Of a DNA stretch of 64,000 nt, positions 1 through 10,664 are shown piece by piece; the first letter of the stretch is position 1; every line of letters begins with the position of its first letter. The stretch is from NCBI GenBank assembly GCA_965263245.1, contig CBDHHR010001146.1, forward strand, positions 930,001 through 994,000. The letters are read 5' to 3'. Both the position numbers and the translations under genes were made by a program. Source of the DNA: DT-68 sp965263245 (GTDB taxonomy: Bacteria > Bacillota_I > Bacilli_A > Mycoplasmatales > Metamycoplasmataceae). The notes below the pieces were generated by a model, which saw only the letters and a program-made list of their open reading frames with translations, was not told where the DNA came from and made no database searches.

Positions 1-820
1 TTTTATTTTTTTGTTTAGTTTCTAAAAATTCACTTGCAAGTGCAAAAAGAATTTTTTCTCCTTCGCTTAAATTATTAATTTCTAATTCTTTTTGATCTTC
101 ATTAGAATTATTTAAATCAACAAATTGAATTTTTTCTAGTTCATCATTTAATCCTAAAACTTTTTTATTTTCTAGATAATCGTCTAACAAATCAATCATT
201 TTTATAACTTTAGAGTTTTTGTTATTTTTTGAATCATTATTTAAATCTTGTTTAATATTTAATTGAATATAGGAAGAACAACTTTCTTTAAATTTTAATA
301 ATAAACCATTAAAATTATTATTTTTTGAACTTTTAATTAACTTATTTAAATCAACTATCTTGCCAGTATAATCATTTAAATTTATGGTTTTACCACCATG
401 TTTTAAATTTGTAAATTCATTTAAATTTTTAACTGAAGGAAATGGATTATCAAGATCTTTTTCAAAATAATCTAATCATATTGAAATATAATTATCAATA
501 ATTTTTTTAAACACATTTTTTAAATTTTCTTTATCTTTAAAATCTAATTTAAGAAGATCAAATTCTTCTTCAAAAATATTTTTTTCACGATCTACAATAA
601 TTAAAGAATTATTTTTTTGCTCATTTCTTGTTTTTTTAGTAATAAATAAAACATTATTATTTTTAATTTTATTTAAAAGATAACTTTTACCAATTCCGTT
701 AACTCCAGTGATTATAATAAAATTGTTTCTAACAATTTGGAAATCATTTTTAAAAATTTCACTAATTAAACAAAAATATTCTTTTTGATTTTTTTCTTTT
801 TCTTTTTCATTTAATAACAT
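1..820 (-). CDS. ABC/SMC-type ATPase (partial, runs off the window)
   Basis: About 273 N-terminal residues are visible; the C-terminus lies beyond base 1. A Walker A motif GVNGIGKS sits near residues 38-45, and an ABC signature LSEGEKILFALA lies close to the window edge. A Walker B motif is therefore expected just outside. The short distance between the P-loop and the signature, through a lysine-rich helical insert, resembles SMC/OLD-like AAA ATPases of bacterial accessory or repair systems rather than a transporter subunit. The start is the ATG at 820. The gene lies 24 bp behind prs on the same strand, so it is probably in the rsmA-prs transcript. It crosses a UGA (Trp) near 476. The exact family and role are not recognisable from this fragment. 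Confidence 0.6.
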
Positions 821-844
821 ACATTAAATTATAAATTAATCAAT

Positions 845-1822
845 CTATTTTTTAGAATTATCAATTGCTTTAATCATATCTTTATATATTGAAGAAACTG
901 AAGAAGAATCAATCGTAGCTTTAATTGTTTTAGCAAACATTTTTGAAGCACTAACCACTTCAAGTTTTGAATATTGTTTTTCTAGTTTATAAACTTTTTC
1001 AATTGAATCAGTAACTAAAACATTATCAACGTTTTTAGATTTTTCAAAAATTTCAAATCCTTTGGTAAAAATTCCGTGCGTAGCTGCGACAATAATTTTT
1101 TTAGCTCCTGCTTTTTTTAAAAATTTAGCAGCTTGAATAATTGTTCCACCAGTATCAATAATATCATCTAAAATAACTACGTTTTTGTTTTTTACATCAC
1201 CTAAAATGCCCATTGTTTCAGCTTGATTAGGTCCAGTTCTTCTTTTATCCACAATTGCAATTTCAATTGAGTTAGAAAGAATTTCTGATAAAATTCTTGC
1301 TTTAACAGCTCCACCGTGGTCAGGAGAAACAATTGTAAAGCTTCCAAACTCTTTAATTTTTTTACCTAAAATGTACTGTGCTTTTAAGTCATCAACCGGT
1401 AAGTTAAAAAAACCTTGAATGGATGAATTATGTAAATCAAGGGTAATTAACTTAGTAATTCCCACTTTTTCAAGAAGATCAGCAACAAGCTTTGCTCCAA
1501 TTGGTTGTCTTCCAGCATCTTTTCGATCTTGTCTTGAATAGCCATAATAACTTAAAACCACTGTAATGCTTTTTGCTGAAGCTCTTTTTAACGAGTCAAT
1601 AAACAATAATAATTGCATAAGATTTTCGTTTACTGGCGTACAAGTTGAAGCAATTATAAAAACATTTTTATTCCTTATAGTTTCTTTGGAAACAAATATT
1701 GATTCACCATCTGCATACATTGTGTGTTCATAATTTGAAAGTTTAATATTCATATGTTGAGCAATTTTTTGACCTAAAATTTTACTATTAGGCATTGCAA
1801 ATATCTTTGTTGTTTTATTCAT
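845..1822 (-). CDS. prs: Ribose-phosphate pyrophosphokinase (PRPP synthetase)
   Basis: This 325-aa protein makes PRPP from ribose 5-phosphate and ATP in the cytoplasm. PRPP feeds the hypoxanthine phosphoribosyltransferases encoded further along this window. The family landmarks are in order: an N-terminal PRPP-synthetase domain with YADGES and the segment SYYGYSRQDRK, a metal-binding VSPDHGGAVKAR near residue 160, and the PRPP-binding loop VVILDDIIDTGGTI near residue 215. Length is normal for the family (about 310-330 aa). It follows rsmA by 28 bp and precedes the ATPase gene by 24 bp, so the three look like one transcript. Nothing in the sequence suggests damage. Confidence 0.97.
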   Translation of the reverse strand: MNKTTKIFAMPNSKILGQKIAQHMNIKLSNYEHTMYADGESIFVSKETIRNKNVFIIASTCTPVNENLMQLLLFIDSLKRASAKSITVVLSYYGYSRQDRKDAGRQPIGAKLVADLLEKVGITKLITLDLHNSSIQGFFNLPVDDLKAQYILGKKIKEFGSFTIVSPDHGGAVKARILSEILSNSIEIAIVDKRRTGPNQAETMGILGDVKNKNVVILDDIIDTGGTIIQAAKFLKKAGAKKIIVAATHGIFTKGFEIFEKSKNVDNVLVTDSIEKVYKLEKQYSKLEVVSASKMFAKTIKATIDSSSVSSIYKDMIKAIDNSKK

Positions 1823-1850
1823 GCATAAATATTTTACATTAATAATTAAG

Positions 1851-2648
1851 CTAAATATTATTAAACATTTTAAAATAATTTTGATAGCTTAATTCTTGTG
1901 GTCTAATGCTTTGTTTAAAATTATTTTTTAACAATATTTCTTGTGCTTTTTCTTTGTTTAAAAATTTTTTTAAATTGTTAAATAAAGTTTTTCTTCGCAT
2001 TGCAAAACAATTTTTAATAAATTCTAAAAACTTTTTTGAACTTTCATAATCATTGTTATTAAACTTTAAAGAAATAAGTGTTGAGTCAACTTTTGGTATA
2101 GGAAAAAAAGATTTTGAAGATACTTTAAATTCCTTTTTTATAACGCAAAAATGTTTCGCGCTAATTGCAAGTTTTCCGTAATTTTTTGAACCAACTTTGG
2201 ATGTTAATCTTTGGGCAACTTCTTTTTGAACCATTATGATTGCACTAGAAAATTTATTAGAATTTTTAAATAATTTAAATAATATATCACTTGTAATGTT
2301 GTACGGAATGTTTCCAAATAATATTTTTTTATTTTTAAATTTAAACTCTTGTTTTAAAAAATCTCCTTCAACTAAAGTAAACTTATCATTATTTATTTCA
2401 TTTTTTAAAACTTTAATCATGTTTTGGTCAATTTCGTAACTAGTAAGTGTTTTAACTTTTTCTAATAGTTTTAAAGTTAAAAAACCAAGACCTGCACCAA
2501 TTTCAACAACATGTTTATTTTTAATATTGATTAAGTTAACAATTTTTTCTAAAACATTTTGGTCTACTAAAAAATTTTGTCCAAATTTTTTAGAATGTTT
2601 AATATTATATTTTTTATACAATAAATTAATATTTAAAGGTTTTAACAT
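1851..2648 (-). CDS. rsmA: 16S rRNA dimethyladenosine transferase
   Basis: This 265-aa protein dimethylates two adjacent adenosines near the 3' end of 16S rRNA using S-adenosylmethionine, a late step of small-subunit assembly. The SAM-binding motif VEIGAGLGFLTLKLLE lies near residues 48-63, and the catalytic NIPYNITSDILF (NxPY type) near residues 113-124. HSKKFGQNFLVD near residue 20 is the usual N-terminal signature of the family. It starts at the ATG at 2648 and is the intact parent of at least five decayed 5'-end copies found downstream, at about 6.7, 10.4, 16.1, 21.6 and 23.9 kb. Older gene name: ksgA. Confidence 0.97.
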   Translation of the reverse strand: MLKPLNINLLYKKYNIKHSKKFGQNFLVDQNVLEKIVNLINIKNKHVVEIGAGLGFLTLKLLEKVKTLTSYEIDQNMIKVLKNEINNDKFTLVEGDFLKQEFKFKNKKILFGNIPYNITSDILFKLFKNSNKFSSAIIMVQKEVAQRLTSKVGSKNYGKLAISAKHFCVIKKEFKVSSKSFFPIPKVDSTLISLKFNNNDYESSKKFLEFIKNCFAMRRKTLFNNLKKFLNKEKAQEILLKNNFKQSIRPQELSYQNYFKMFNNI

Positions 2649-2904
2649 GTTTTAATTATATATAAACTAGATTAAGCAGAAAAAATTAATTTTCAATTGC
2701 TTTTATAAAAATATTCATAGTTCTTTTAAAAATTTGTTAATTTTTTCCTAAGTAAAACACAACTCTAAATTTTCGAGGATTATTATTTAATTCAAAATCT
2801 TAAGCATCTTCATCATCGTTATTGTTAATAAATAAAGGTTCAGATCAATTTGAAAAAATCCATTTACATCAAATCTAACTTTATTTTGAAGGTAAATATA
2901 GATA
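2649..2904 (-). pseudogene. Decayed C-terminal tail of a surface-protein gene
   Basis: Read leftward, this stretch matches the last part of S2 (6930 onward). YLQNKVRFDVNGFF, then FELNNNPRKFRVVFY and TMNIFIKAIEN can be recognised, but the frame is broken by stops and frameshifts. It is most simply the lost C-terminal tail of S1, which ends early at 3266. The two parts are separated by about 360 bp of unrelated sequence. It lies directly upstream of rsmA, exactly where the intact tails of S2-S4 lie relative to their rsmA fragments. Confidence 0.75.
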
Positions 2905-3265
2905 GTGTTCCAAATAAGTTAGACATTTATTTATGAAAAGATAAAGCTAATAACATTATTTATGTTGGTAAAGTCAAAAAATTAAAAACAAAAATGAATC
3001 AATATTTAAAAAGAATTTAAAATTCTTATAAAATTTCTAATTTACTTTTAAATATTTTTGCTCATGAATACATTATTGCTCTAACTAAAAATTAAAACTT
3101 AACATTAGAAGATTTTTTTAATTAATAGATAATTTATTTGATTAAATAATAGCGAAAATGATAAACTAAGTGAGACATTTATTTTTTTGATTTAAGAGAA
3201 ATTATAGTTTAAATAAGCAATTTTATATAATCAAAATTTTTAAATAAGAATTTATTAATTTATTT
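2905..3265. mobile_element. Degenerate inserted element
   Basis: No intact gene. The segment separates S1 from its decayed tail. It has the related strings AGTTAGACATTTATTT near 2917 and AGTGAGACATTTATTT near 3169. The reverse complement of a similar string occurs near 21750, at the edge of another plus-strand remnant. That suggests an old insertion-sequence relic. Short broken peptides read on the plus strand (such as IFAHEYIIALTKN) fit a dead transposase, but no family can be assigned. Confidence 0.35.
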
Positions 3266-6200
3266 TTAACTATAATCATTAATAACTTCAAGATCTACTT
3301 TTTGAATATTACCTGAATCATCATTATAAGCAATTGAATAAGTTTCTTCAGCATCTTCTGAAATAGAAGTTTCAATCTGAGAACTATGAGTAGTAATTAA
3401 ACTTTGAAGTTCCCTAGTTCACAAATTACGATCTTGAAGTGCTAAATTACTTCTAATAACTTTAAGAATTTTTGCGTTTGTATTTAATCTTGCTTCTTTA
3501 TATCCACTTAATCAAATTTCTCTATTAAATTCTATATCAAAATAATTTTTTATTTTTTCAGCATTAGTATAACCATGATTAATTGTAAGATCTACTTTTT
3601 GAGGATTGCCTGAATCATCGTTATAAGCAATTGAATAAGTTATTGCTCGTCCACCTTTTATAATAGAAGTTTCAGTTTCAGAACTATGAGTAGTGATTAA
3701 ACTTTGAAGTTCACTAGTTCATAAAGCACTATCATCATTTGCTAAGTGTTTTTTAATAGCTGCAAGAATTTTTGCTTTTGTGTCTAAAGCATTTTTACCA
3801 GTAATAGTAATGCTTTTTTTAGCATTATTTGCAAAATAATTTGTTATTTTTTCAGCATTAGTAGATACATGATTAATTGTAAGATCTATTTTTTGAATAT
3901 TACCTGAATCATCGTTATAAGTAATTGAATAAGTTACTATTTGTCCATCTTTAATAATAGAAGTTTCAGTTTCAGAACTATGAGTAGTAATTAAATTTTG
4001 AAGTTCGCTAGTTCATAAAACGCTATCATCATTTGCTAAATGAATTTTAATAGCTGTAAGAATTTTTGCTTTTGTATCTAAAGCTTCACCACCAAAAATT
4101 GTAAAAGTTTTTTTATCATTGTTAGCAAAATAATTTGTTATTTTTTCAGCATTAGTAGATACATGATTAATTGTAAGATCTACTTTTTGAATATTACCTA
4201 AATCATCGTTATAAGCAATTGAATAAATTACTATTTGTCCATCTTTTGTAATAGAAGTTTCAGTTTCAGAACTATGAGTAGTGATTAAATTTTGAAATTC
4301 GCTAGTTCATAAAGCACTATCATCATTTGCTAAGTGTTTTTTAATAGCATCAAGAATTTTTGCTTTTGTGTCTAAAACATTTTCACCAGTAATAGTAATG
4401 CTTTTTTTAGCATTGTTAGCAAAATAATTTGTTATTTTTTCAGCATTAGTATAAGGTATGTGATCAATTAAAAGATCTACTTTTTGAATATTACCTAAAT
4501 CATCGTTATAAGCAATTGAATAAGTTATTGCTGGTTCATCTTTTGTAATAGAAGTTTCAGTTTCAGAACTATCAGTAGTAATTAAATTTTGAAGTTGATT
4601 AGTTCATAGAGCACTATCATCATTTGCCAAGTGTTTTTTAATAGCATCAAGAATTTTTGCTTTTGTGTCTAAAACATCTTCACCAGTAATTGTGATGCTT
4701 TTTTTAGCATTATTTGCAAAATAATTTGTTATTTTTTCAGCATTAGTAGATACATAATTAATTGTAAGATCTACTTTTTGAATATTACCTAAATCATCGT
4801 TATAAGCAATCGAATAAGTTATTGCTGGTTCATCTTTTGTAATAGAAGTTTCAGTTTCAGAACTATCAGTAGTGATTAAATTTTGAAGTTGACTAGTTCA
4901 TAAAGCACTATCATCGTTTGCTAAGTGTTTTTTAATAGCATCAAGAATTTTTACTTTTGTGTCTAAAGCTTCACCACCAGAAATTGTAAATGTTTTTTTA
5001 GAACTATTTACAAAATAATTTGTTATTTTTTCAGCGTTAGTAGATACATAATTAATTGTAAGATCTACTTTTTGAGCATTGCCTAAATCATCGTTATAAG
5101 CAATCGAATAAGTTATTGCTGGTTCATCTTTTGTAATAGAAGTTTTAGTTTCAGAACTATGAGTAGTGATTAAATTTTGAAGTTGATTAGTTCATAAAGC
5201 ACTATCATCGTTTGCTAAGTGTTTTTTAATAGCATCAAGAATTTTTACTTTTGTGTCTAAAGCTTCACCACCAAAAATTGTAAATGTTTTTTTAGAACTA
5301 TTTACAAAATAATTCGTTATTTTTTCAGCATTAGTAGATAGATGATTAATTGTAAGATCTACTTTTTGAGCATTGCCTGAATCATCATTATAAGCAATTG
5401 AATAAGTTATTGCTGGTCCATCTTTTGTAATAGAAGTTTCAATTTCAGAGCTATGAGTAGTGATTAAATTTTGAAGTTGACTAGTTCATAAAGCACTATC
5501 ATCATTTGCTAAGTGTTTTTTAATAGCATCAAGAATTTTTACTTTTGTGTCTAAAGCTTCACCACCAGAAATTGTAAATGTTTTTTTAGCATTATTTGCA
5601 AAATAATTCGTTATTTTTTCAGCATTAGTGAAAATTCTTTTTACTTGAAAAATTTTTGTTGTTGTAAGAGTTTTTCCCCCACTTTTAATAATTGATACAA
5701 TGATGTTTTGAGGAGTTGTTGAAATTAGTGCATCAACTTTCATTGAAACTTCTATTGATGTTCCTTTTAAACTTGCGTGATTATCTTCTCCATTAGTATT
5801 TGAAGGATCAACTAATATTTTTAATTGTTTTTCAATTCCATTTTTATTAGTAGCATTTCCAATAATGTTTCCAGTTGAAACACCCGGAAGAGTAATTACT
5901 AAATCTTCTTGAATTTTAGAATCAAGAATCTTTTTTATTGATGCTATTTCTTCATCAATAATATTTTTCTTTTTAACTGAAAAATCTTTAACTTCTTTTG
6001 AAACTTCATTTTTGGTTAATTTAATAATAATTTTTTGCGCACTAATTAAAATATTAGTATCCTTTTGCATCGAAATTTCAATTTTTACCTCTTTTAAATT
6101 TACTTTACCAATTAAAATTTTAATTTTTTCAATAATTTTACTTTGATTATTAGCAATGATTTTACCAGTAGTATTACTTGCTAGTTCAATAATTTTTTCT

Positions 6201-6376
6201 TTAGAAGATTTATTTTTTAAAATTTCAACTATTTTATTGATATCTTCATCTTCTTTTACTTTATCATCTTTGTTATTTAAAATGATAATTGGTGTAACAA
6301 TTGAAGCAGCTAAAATCCCACTTCCGATTGTTCCAAAAATTAAATATTTTTTCTTATTTGATCCTTTTATTTTCAT
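3266..6376 (-). CDS. S1: membrane-anchored repeat surface protein, B-domain rich
   Basis: 1036 aa when UGA is read as Trp. The N-terminus MKIKGSNKKKYLIFGTIGSG continues into a hydrophobic stretch to about residue 30. There is no cysteine lipobox, so it is probably held by an uncleaved or signal-type membrane segment with the rest outside. Residues about 35-130 are the family-specific N-domain, followed by one type-A domain (LVITLPGVSTGNIIG onward). Eight type-B domains of about 98 aa follow, each starting near TNAEKITNYFANN and ending near YSIAYNDDLGNxQKVDL. The ATG at 6376 is chosen because the only upstream ATG overlaps the -10 box. The protein stops at KVDLEVINDYS and lacks the about 130-200-aa tail of S2-S4. 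Remains of that tail lie at 2649-2904. Function is inferred to be a surface antigen or adhesin; no enzymatic motif is seen. Confidence 0.85.
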
Positions 6377-6406
6377 TTTTTTAATATTCCTTTAACATTT
6401 TTATTC

Positions 6407-6441
6407 ATTATAAAAAAATCTCTTTGCAAAAAAAAAAAAAA
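6407..6441 (-). promoter_or_regulatory. S1 promoter with T14 tract
   Basis: TATAAT (6407-6412, minus) is followed by an expected start near 6400 and a short leader to the ATG at 6376. A run of 14 T (coding strand; 6428-6441) ends exactly 15 nt upstream of the -10 box, so the -35 position falls in the homopolymer. Length change by slippage would alter the promoter. Confidence 0.7.
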
Positions 6442-6529
6442 GTGTATTTAACAACTTTAAATACTAATTTTAAGGGTTTTTTGATTTTTTTAATAATTAT
6501 GAAAAAAACAATACATTAACTTTTTTAAA

Positions 6530-6892
6530 TTATCAATAGTTCAATTTAAATAATATATTGCTTTTAAAGTTATAAAAAATATTTTCAAATTCTTTATTTA
6601 AAAATTTCCTTTAACTAAAGTAAATTTATCATTATTAATTTCTTTTTTTCACAACTTGAATCATCCTTTAATCTATTTCGTAACTAGTAAGTGTTTTAAC
6701 TTTTTCTAATAGTTTTAAAGTTAAAAAACCAAGACCCGGACCAATTTCAACAACATCTTGGTTTTTAATATTGATTAAGTTAACAATTTTTTCTAAAACG
6801 TTTTGGTCTACTAAAAAATTTTGTCCAAATTTTTTAAAATGTTTAATATTATATTTTTTGTACAATAAATTAATATTTAAAGGTTTTAACAT
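6530..6892 (-). pseudogene. rsmA 5'-end fragment, copy 1 (youngest)
   Basis: The first 74 codons (6892 down to 6668) are almost identical to rsmA, including KKFGQNFLVDQNVLEK and the SAM motif VEIGPGLGFLTLKLLE. After TSYEID the reading frame ends, and a more decayed stretch of rsmA-like sequence continues to about 6530. The catalytic NPPY-type region is gone, so it cannot be a functional methyltransferase. It sits between the S2 stop codon and the S1 promoter. Confidence 0.9.
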
Positions 6893-6929
6893 GTTTTAAT
6901 TATATATAAACTAGATTAAGTAGAAAAAA

Positions 6930-9900
6930 TTAATCTTCAATTGCTTTTATAAAAATATTCATAGTTCTTCTAAAAGCTTGTTTACCTCTTCCTGAATAAA
7001 ATACAACTCTAAATTTTCGAGGAGTATTATTTAATTCATATTCTCAAAGATCTTCTTCATCATGAGTATTACTAATAAATGAAGGTTCAGGTCAATTTGA
7101 AAAAAATCCATTTACATCAAATCTAACTTTATTTTGAAGGTAAATATTTTTTGTTGCATCATTTACTGCTTTTTTTATTTCTGCACCACTTCATTCATCT
7201 GTGTATGGTAAAGCTACAACTAATGCTTTTGCTCTCGTGTTTCATTTATTATTATATTGATCATATAAATTATTAATAATATTTTGATTTTCAATTTTAG
7301 TTCTTAAATGTTTAATTTCAAGTTCTACATTTTGAATTATTCCACCATCATCATTATAAACAATTGAAAATGATGTTTCATCATAATTTTCTTTTACAAT
7401 TTGATTAATAGTTTCATCATTATCAACACTAATTAATGATTGAAGTACATTTGTTCATAAATCAGGTTCATCCTGTGCTAAATATTTTTTAATAGCAGCA
7501 AGAATTTTTACTTTTGTGTCTAAAGCATCTCCACCAAAAATTGTAATGCTTCTTTTAGCATTATTTGCAAAATAATTTGTTATTTTTTCAGCATTAGTAT
7601 AGTATATTTGGTTAACTAAAAGATCTACTTTTTGAATATTTCCTAAATCATCATTATAAGCAATTGAATAAGTTATTGCTGGTCCATTTTTTAGAATAGA
7701 AGTTTTAGTTTCAGAGCTATGAGTAGTAATTAAATTTTGAATTTCATTAGTTCATAAAGCACTATCATCATTTGCTAAGTGAGTTTTAATAGCATCAAGA
7801 ATTTTTGCTTCTGTATCTAAAGCTTCACCAACAGAAATTGTAATGCTTTTTTTAGCATTATTTACAAAATAATTTGTTATTTTTTCAGCGTTAGTATAAA
7901 CATGATTAATTGTAAGATCTACTTTTTGAGCATTGTCTGAATCATCATTATAAGCAATTGAATAAGTTATTGCTGGTTCATCTTTTGTAATAGAAGTTTT
8001 AGTTTCAGAGCTGTGAGTAGTAATTAAATTTTGAAGTTGATTAGTTCATAAAGCACTATCATCATTTGCTAAGTGAGTTTTAATAGCTGCAAGAATTTTT
8101 GCTTCTGTATCTAAAGCTTCACCACCAAAAATTGTAAATGTTTTTTTAGAACTATTTGCAAAATAATTTGTTATTTTTTCAGCATTAGTATAAACATGAT
8201 TAATTATAAGATCTATTTTTTGTGTATTACCTAAATTATCGTTATAAGCAATTGAATAAGTTATTGCTGGTTCATCTTTTGTAATAGAAGTTTTAGTTTC
8301 AGAGCTATGAGTAGTGATTAAATTTTGAAGTTGACTAGTTCATAAAACACTATCATCATTTGCTAAGTGAGTTTTAATAGCTGCAAGAATTTTTGCTTCT
8401 GTATCTAAAGCTTCACCACCAGAAATTGTAAATGTTTTTTTAGAACTATTTGCAAAATAATTTGTTATTTTTTCAGCATTAGTAGATAGATGATTAATTG
8501 TAAGATCTACTTTTTGAGCATTGCTTGAATCATCGTTATAAGCAATTGAATAAGTTATTGCTGGTTCATCTTTTGTAATAGAAGTTTTAGTTTCAGAGCT
8601 ATGAATAGTGATTAAATTTTGAAGTTGACTAGTTCATAAACCACTATCATCATTTGCTAAGTGAGTTTTAATAGCTGCAAGAATTTTTGCTTCTGTATCT
8701 AAAGCTTCACCACCAAAAATTGTAAATGTTTTTTTAGCATTATTTGCAAAATAATTTGTTATTTTTTCAGCGTTAGTATAAACATGATTAATTGTAAGAT
8801 CTACTTTTTGAGCATTGCCTAAATCATCATTATAAGCGATTGAATAAGTTATTGCTGGTTCATCTTTTGTAATAGAAGTTTGAGTTTCAGAACTATGAGT
8901 AGTGATTAAATTTTGAAGTTGATTAGTTCATAAAGCACTATCATCATTTGCTAAGTGTTTTTTAATAGCATCAAGAATTTTTGCTTTTGTATCTAAAGCT
9001 TCATCACCAGAAATTGTAAATGTTTTTTTAGCATTATTTGCAAAATAATTTGTTATTTTTTCAGCATTAGTAGATAAATGATTAATTGTAAGATCTACTT
9101 TTTGAGCATTGCCTGAATCATCATTATAAGCGATTGAATAATTTATTGCTAGTTCATCTTTTGAAATAGAAGTTTGAGTTTCAGAGCTATGAGTAGTGAT
9201 TAAATTTTGAAGTTGATTAGTTCATAAAGCACTATCATCGTTTGCTAAGTGTTTTTTAATAGCTGCAAGAATTTTTGCTTTTGTGTCTAAAGCTTCACCA
9301 CCAGAAATTGTAAATGTTTTTTTAGAACTATTTGCAAAATAATTCGTTATTTTTTCAGCATTAGTGAAAATTCTTTTTACTTGAAAAATTTTTGTTGTTG
9401 TAAGAGTTTTTCCCCCACTTTTACTAATTGATACAATGATGTTTTGAGGAGTTGTTGAAATTAGTGCATCAGCTTTCATTGAAACTTCTATTGTTGTTCC
9501 TTTTAAACTTGCGTGATTATCTTCTCCATTAGTATTTGAAGGATCAACTAATATTTTTAATTGTTTTTCAATTCCATTTTTATTAGTAGCATTTCCAATA
9601 ATGTTTCCAGTTGAAACACCCGGAAGAGTAATTACTAAATCTTCTTGAATTTTAGAATCAAGAACCTTTTTTATTGATTCTATTTCTTCATCAATAATAT
9701 TTTTCTTTTTAACTGAAAAATCTTTAACTTCTTTTGAAACTTCATTTTTGGTTAATTTAATAATAATTTTTTGCGCACTAATTAAAATATTAGTATCCTT
9801 TTGCATCGAAATTTCAATTTTTACCTCTTTTAAATTTACTTTACCAATTAAAATTTTAATTTTTTCAATGATTTTTTCTTGATTATTAGCAACCATTTTA

Positions 9901-10112
9901 CCAGTAGTATTACTTGATAGTTCAATAATTTTTTCTTTAGGAGATTTATTTTTTAAAATTTCAACTATTTTATTGATATCTTCATCTTCTTTTACTTTAT
10001 CATTTTTGTTATTTAAAATAACAACTGGTGTAACAATTGAAGCAGTTAAAATCCCACTTCCGATTGTTCCTAAAATTAAATATTTTTTCTTATTTGATCC
10101 TTTTATTTTCAT
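6930..10112 (-). CDS. S2: membrane-anchored repeat surface protein, B-domain rich
   Basis: 1060 aa. The N-terminal 300 residues are nearly identical to S1: a membrane segment after MKIKGSNKKKYLILG, an N-domain, and one A domain. Seven B domains of about 98 aa then follow. Unlike S1 it keeps the family tail: INNLYDQYNNKWNTRAKA, KAVNDATKNIYLQNKVRFDV and PRKFRVVFYSGRGKQAFR, ending FIKAIED. It crosses several UGA codons, including the conserved W of each B unit (ALWTSQLQNLITTHSS). The start ATG at 10112 follows a leader from its own T14 promoter. Recent duplication or recombination with S1 is likely, given the near identity of the first 900 bp. The role is inferred to be a variable surface protein. 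Confidence 0.87.
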
Positions 10113-10142
10113 TTTTTTAATATTCCTTTAACATTTTTATTC

Positions 10143-10177
10143 ATTATAAAAAAATCTCTTTGCAAAAAAAAAAAAAA
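10143..10177 (-). promoter_or_regulatory. S2 promoter with T14 tract
   Basis: TATAAT at 10143-10148 (minus) and a 14-T run at 10164-10177, again separated by exactly 15 nt. The flanking sequence is the same as at S1. Confidence 0.7.
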
Positions 10178-10263
10178 GTGTATTTAACAACTTTAAATAC
10201 TTATTTTAAGGGTTTTATGATTTTTTTAATAATTATGAAAAAAACAATATATTAACTTTTTTA

Positions 10264-10627
10264 AATTATCAATAGTTCAATTTAAATAATATATCGCTTT
10301 TAAAGTTATAAAAAATATTTTCAAATTCTTTATTTAAAAATTTCCTTTAACTAAAGTAAATTTATCATTATTAATTTCTTTTTTTAACAACTTGAATCAT
10401 GCTTTAATCTATTTCATAACTAGTAAGTGTTTTAACTATTTTTAATAGTCTTAAAGTTAAAAGTTAAGACCTAGAAATATTTCAGCAACGTCTTGGTTTT
10501 TAATATTGATTAAGTTAAAAATTTCTTCTAAAACATTTTGCTTTACTAAAAAATTTTATCCAAATTTTTTAGAATGTTTGACATTGTATTTTTTGTACAA
10601 TAAATTAATATTTAAAGATTTTAGCAT
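10264..10627 (-). pseudogene. rsmA 5'-end fragment, copy 2
   Basis: The ATG at 10627 and the following codons still resemble rsmA (KKYNVKHSKKFG-like, then VEIGAGLG-like in decayed form). Several small deletions and stops break the frame. It is more diverged than copy 1 and occupies the same position between a surface-gene tail and the next promoter. Confidence 0.8.
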
Positions 10628-10664
10628 GTTTTGATTGTATATAAAATAGACTAAACAAAGAAAA

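Noticed and set aside
6668..6892. A second functional rsmA
   Set aside because: Only 74 codons remain; the catalytic NxPY region is absent.
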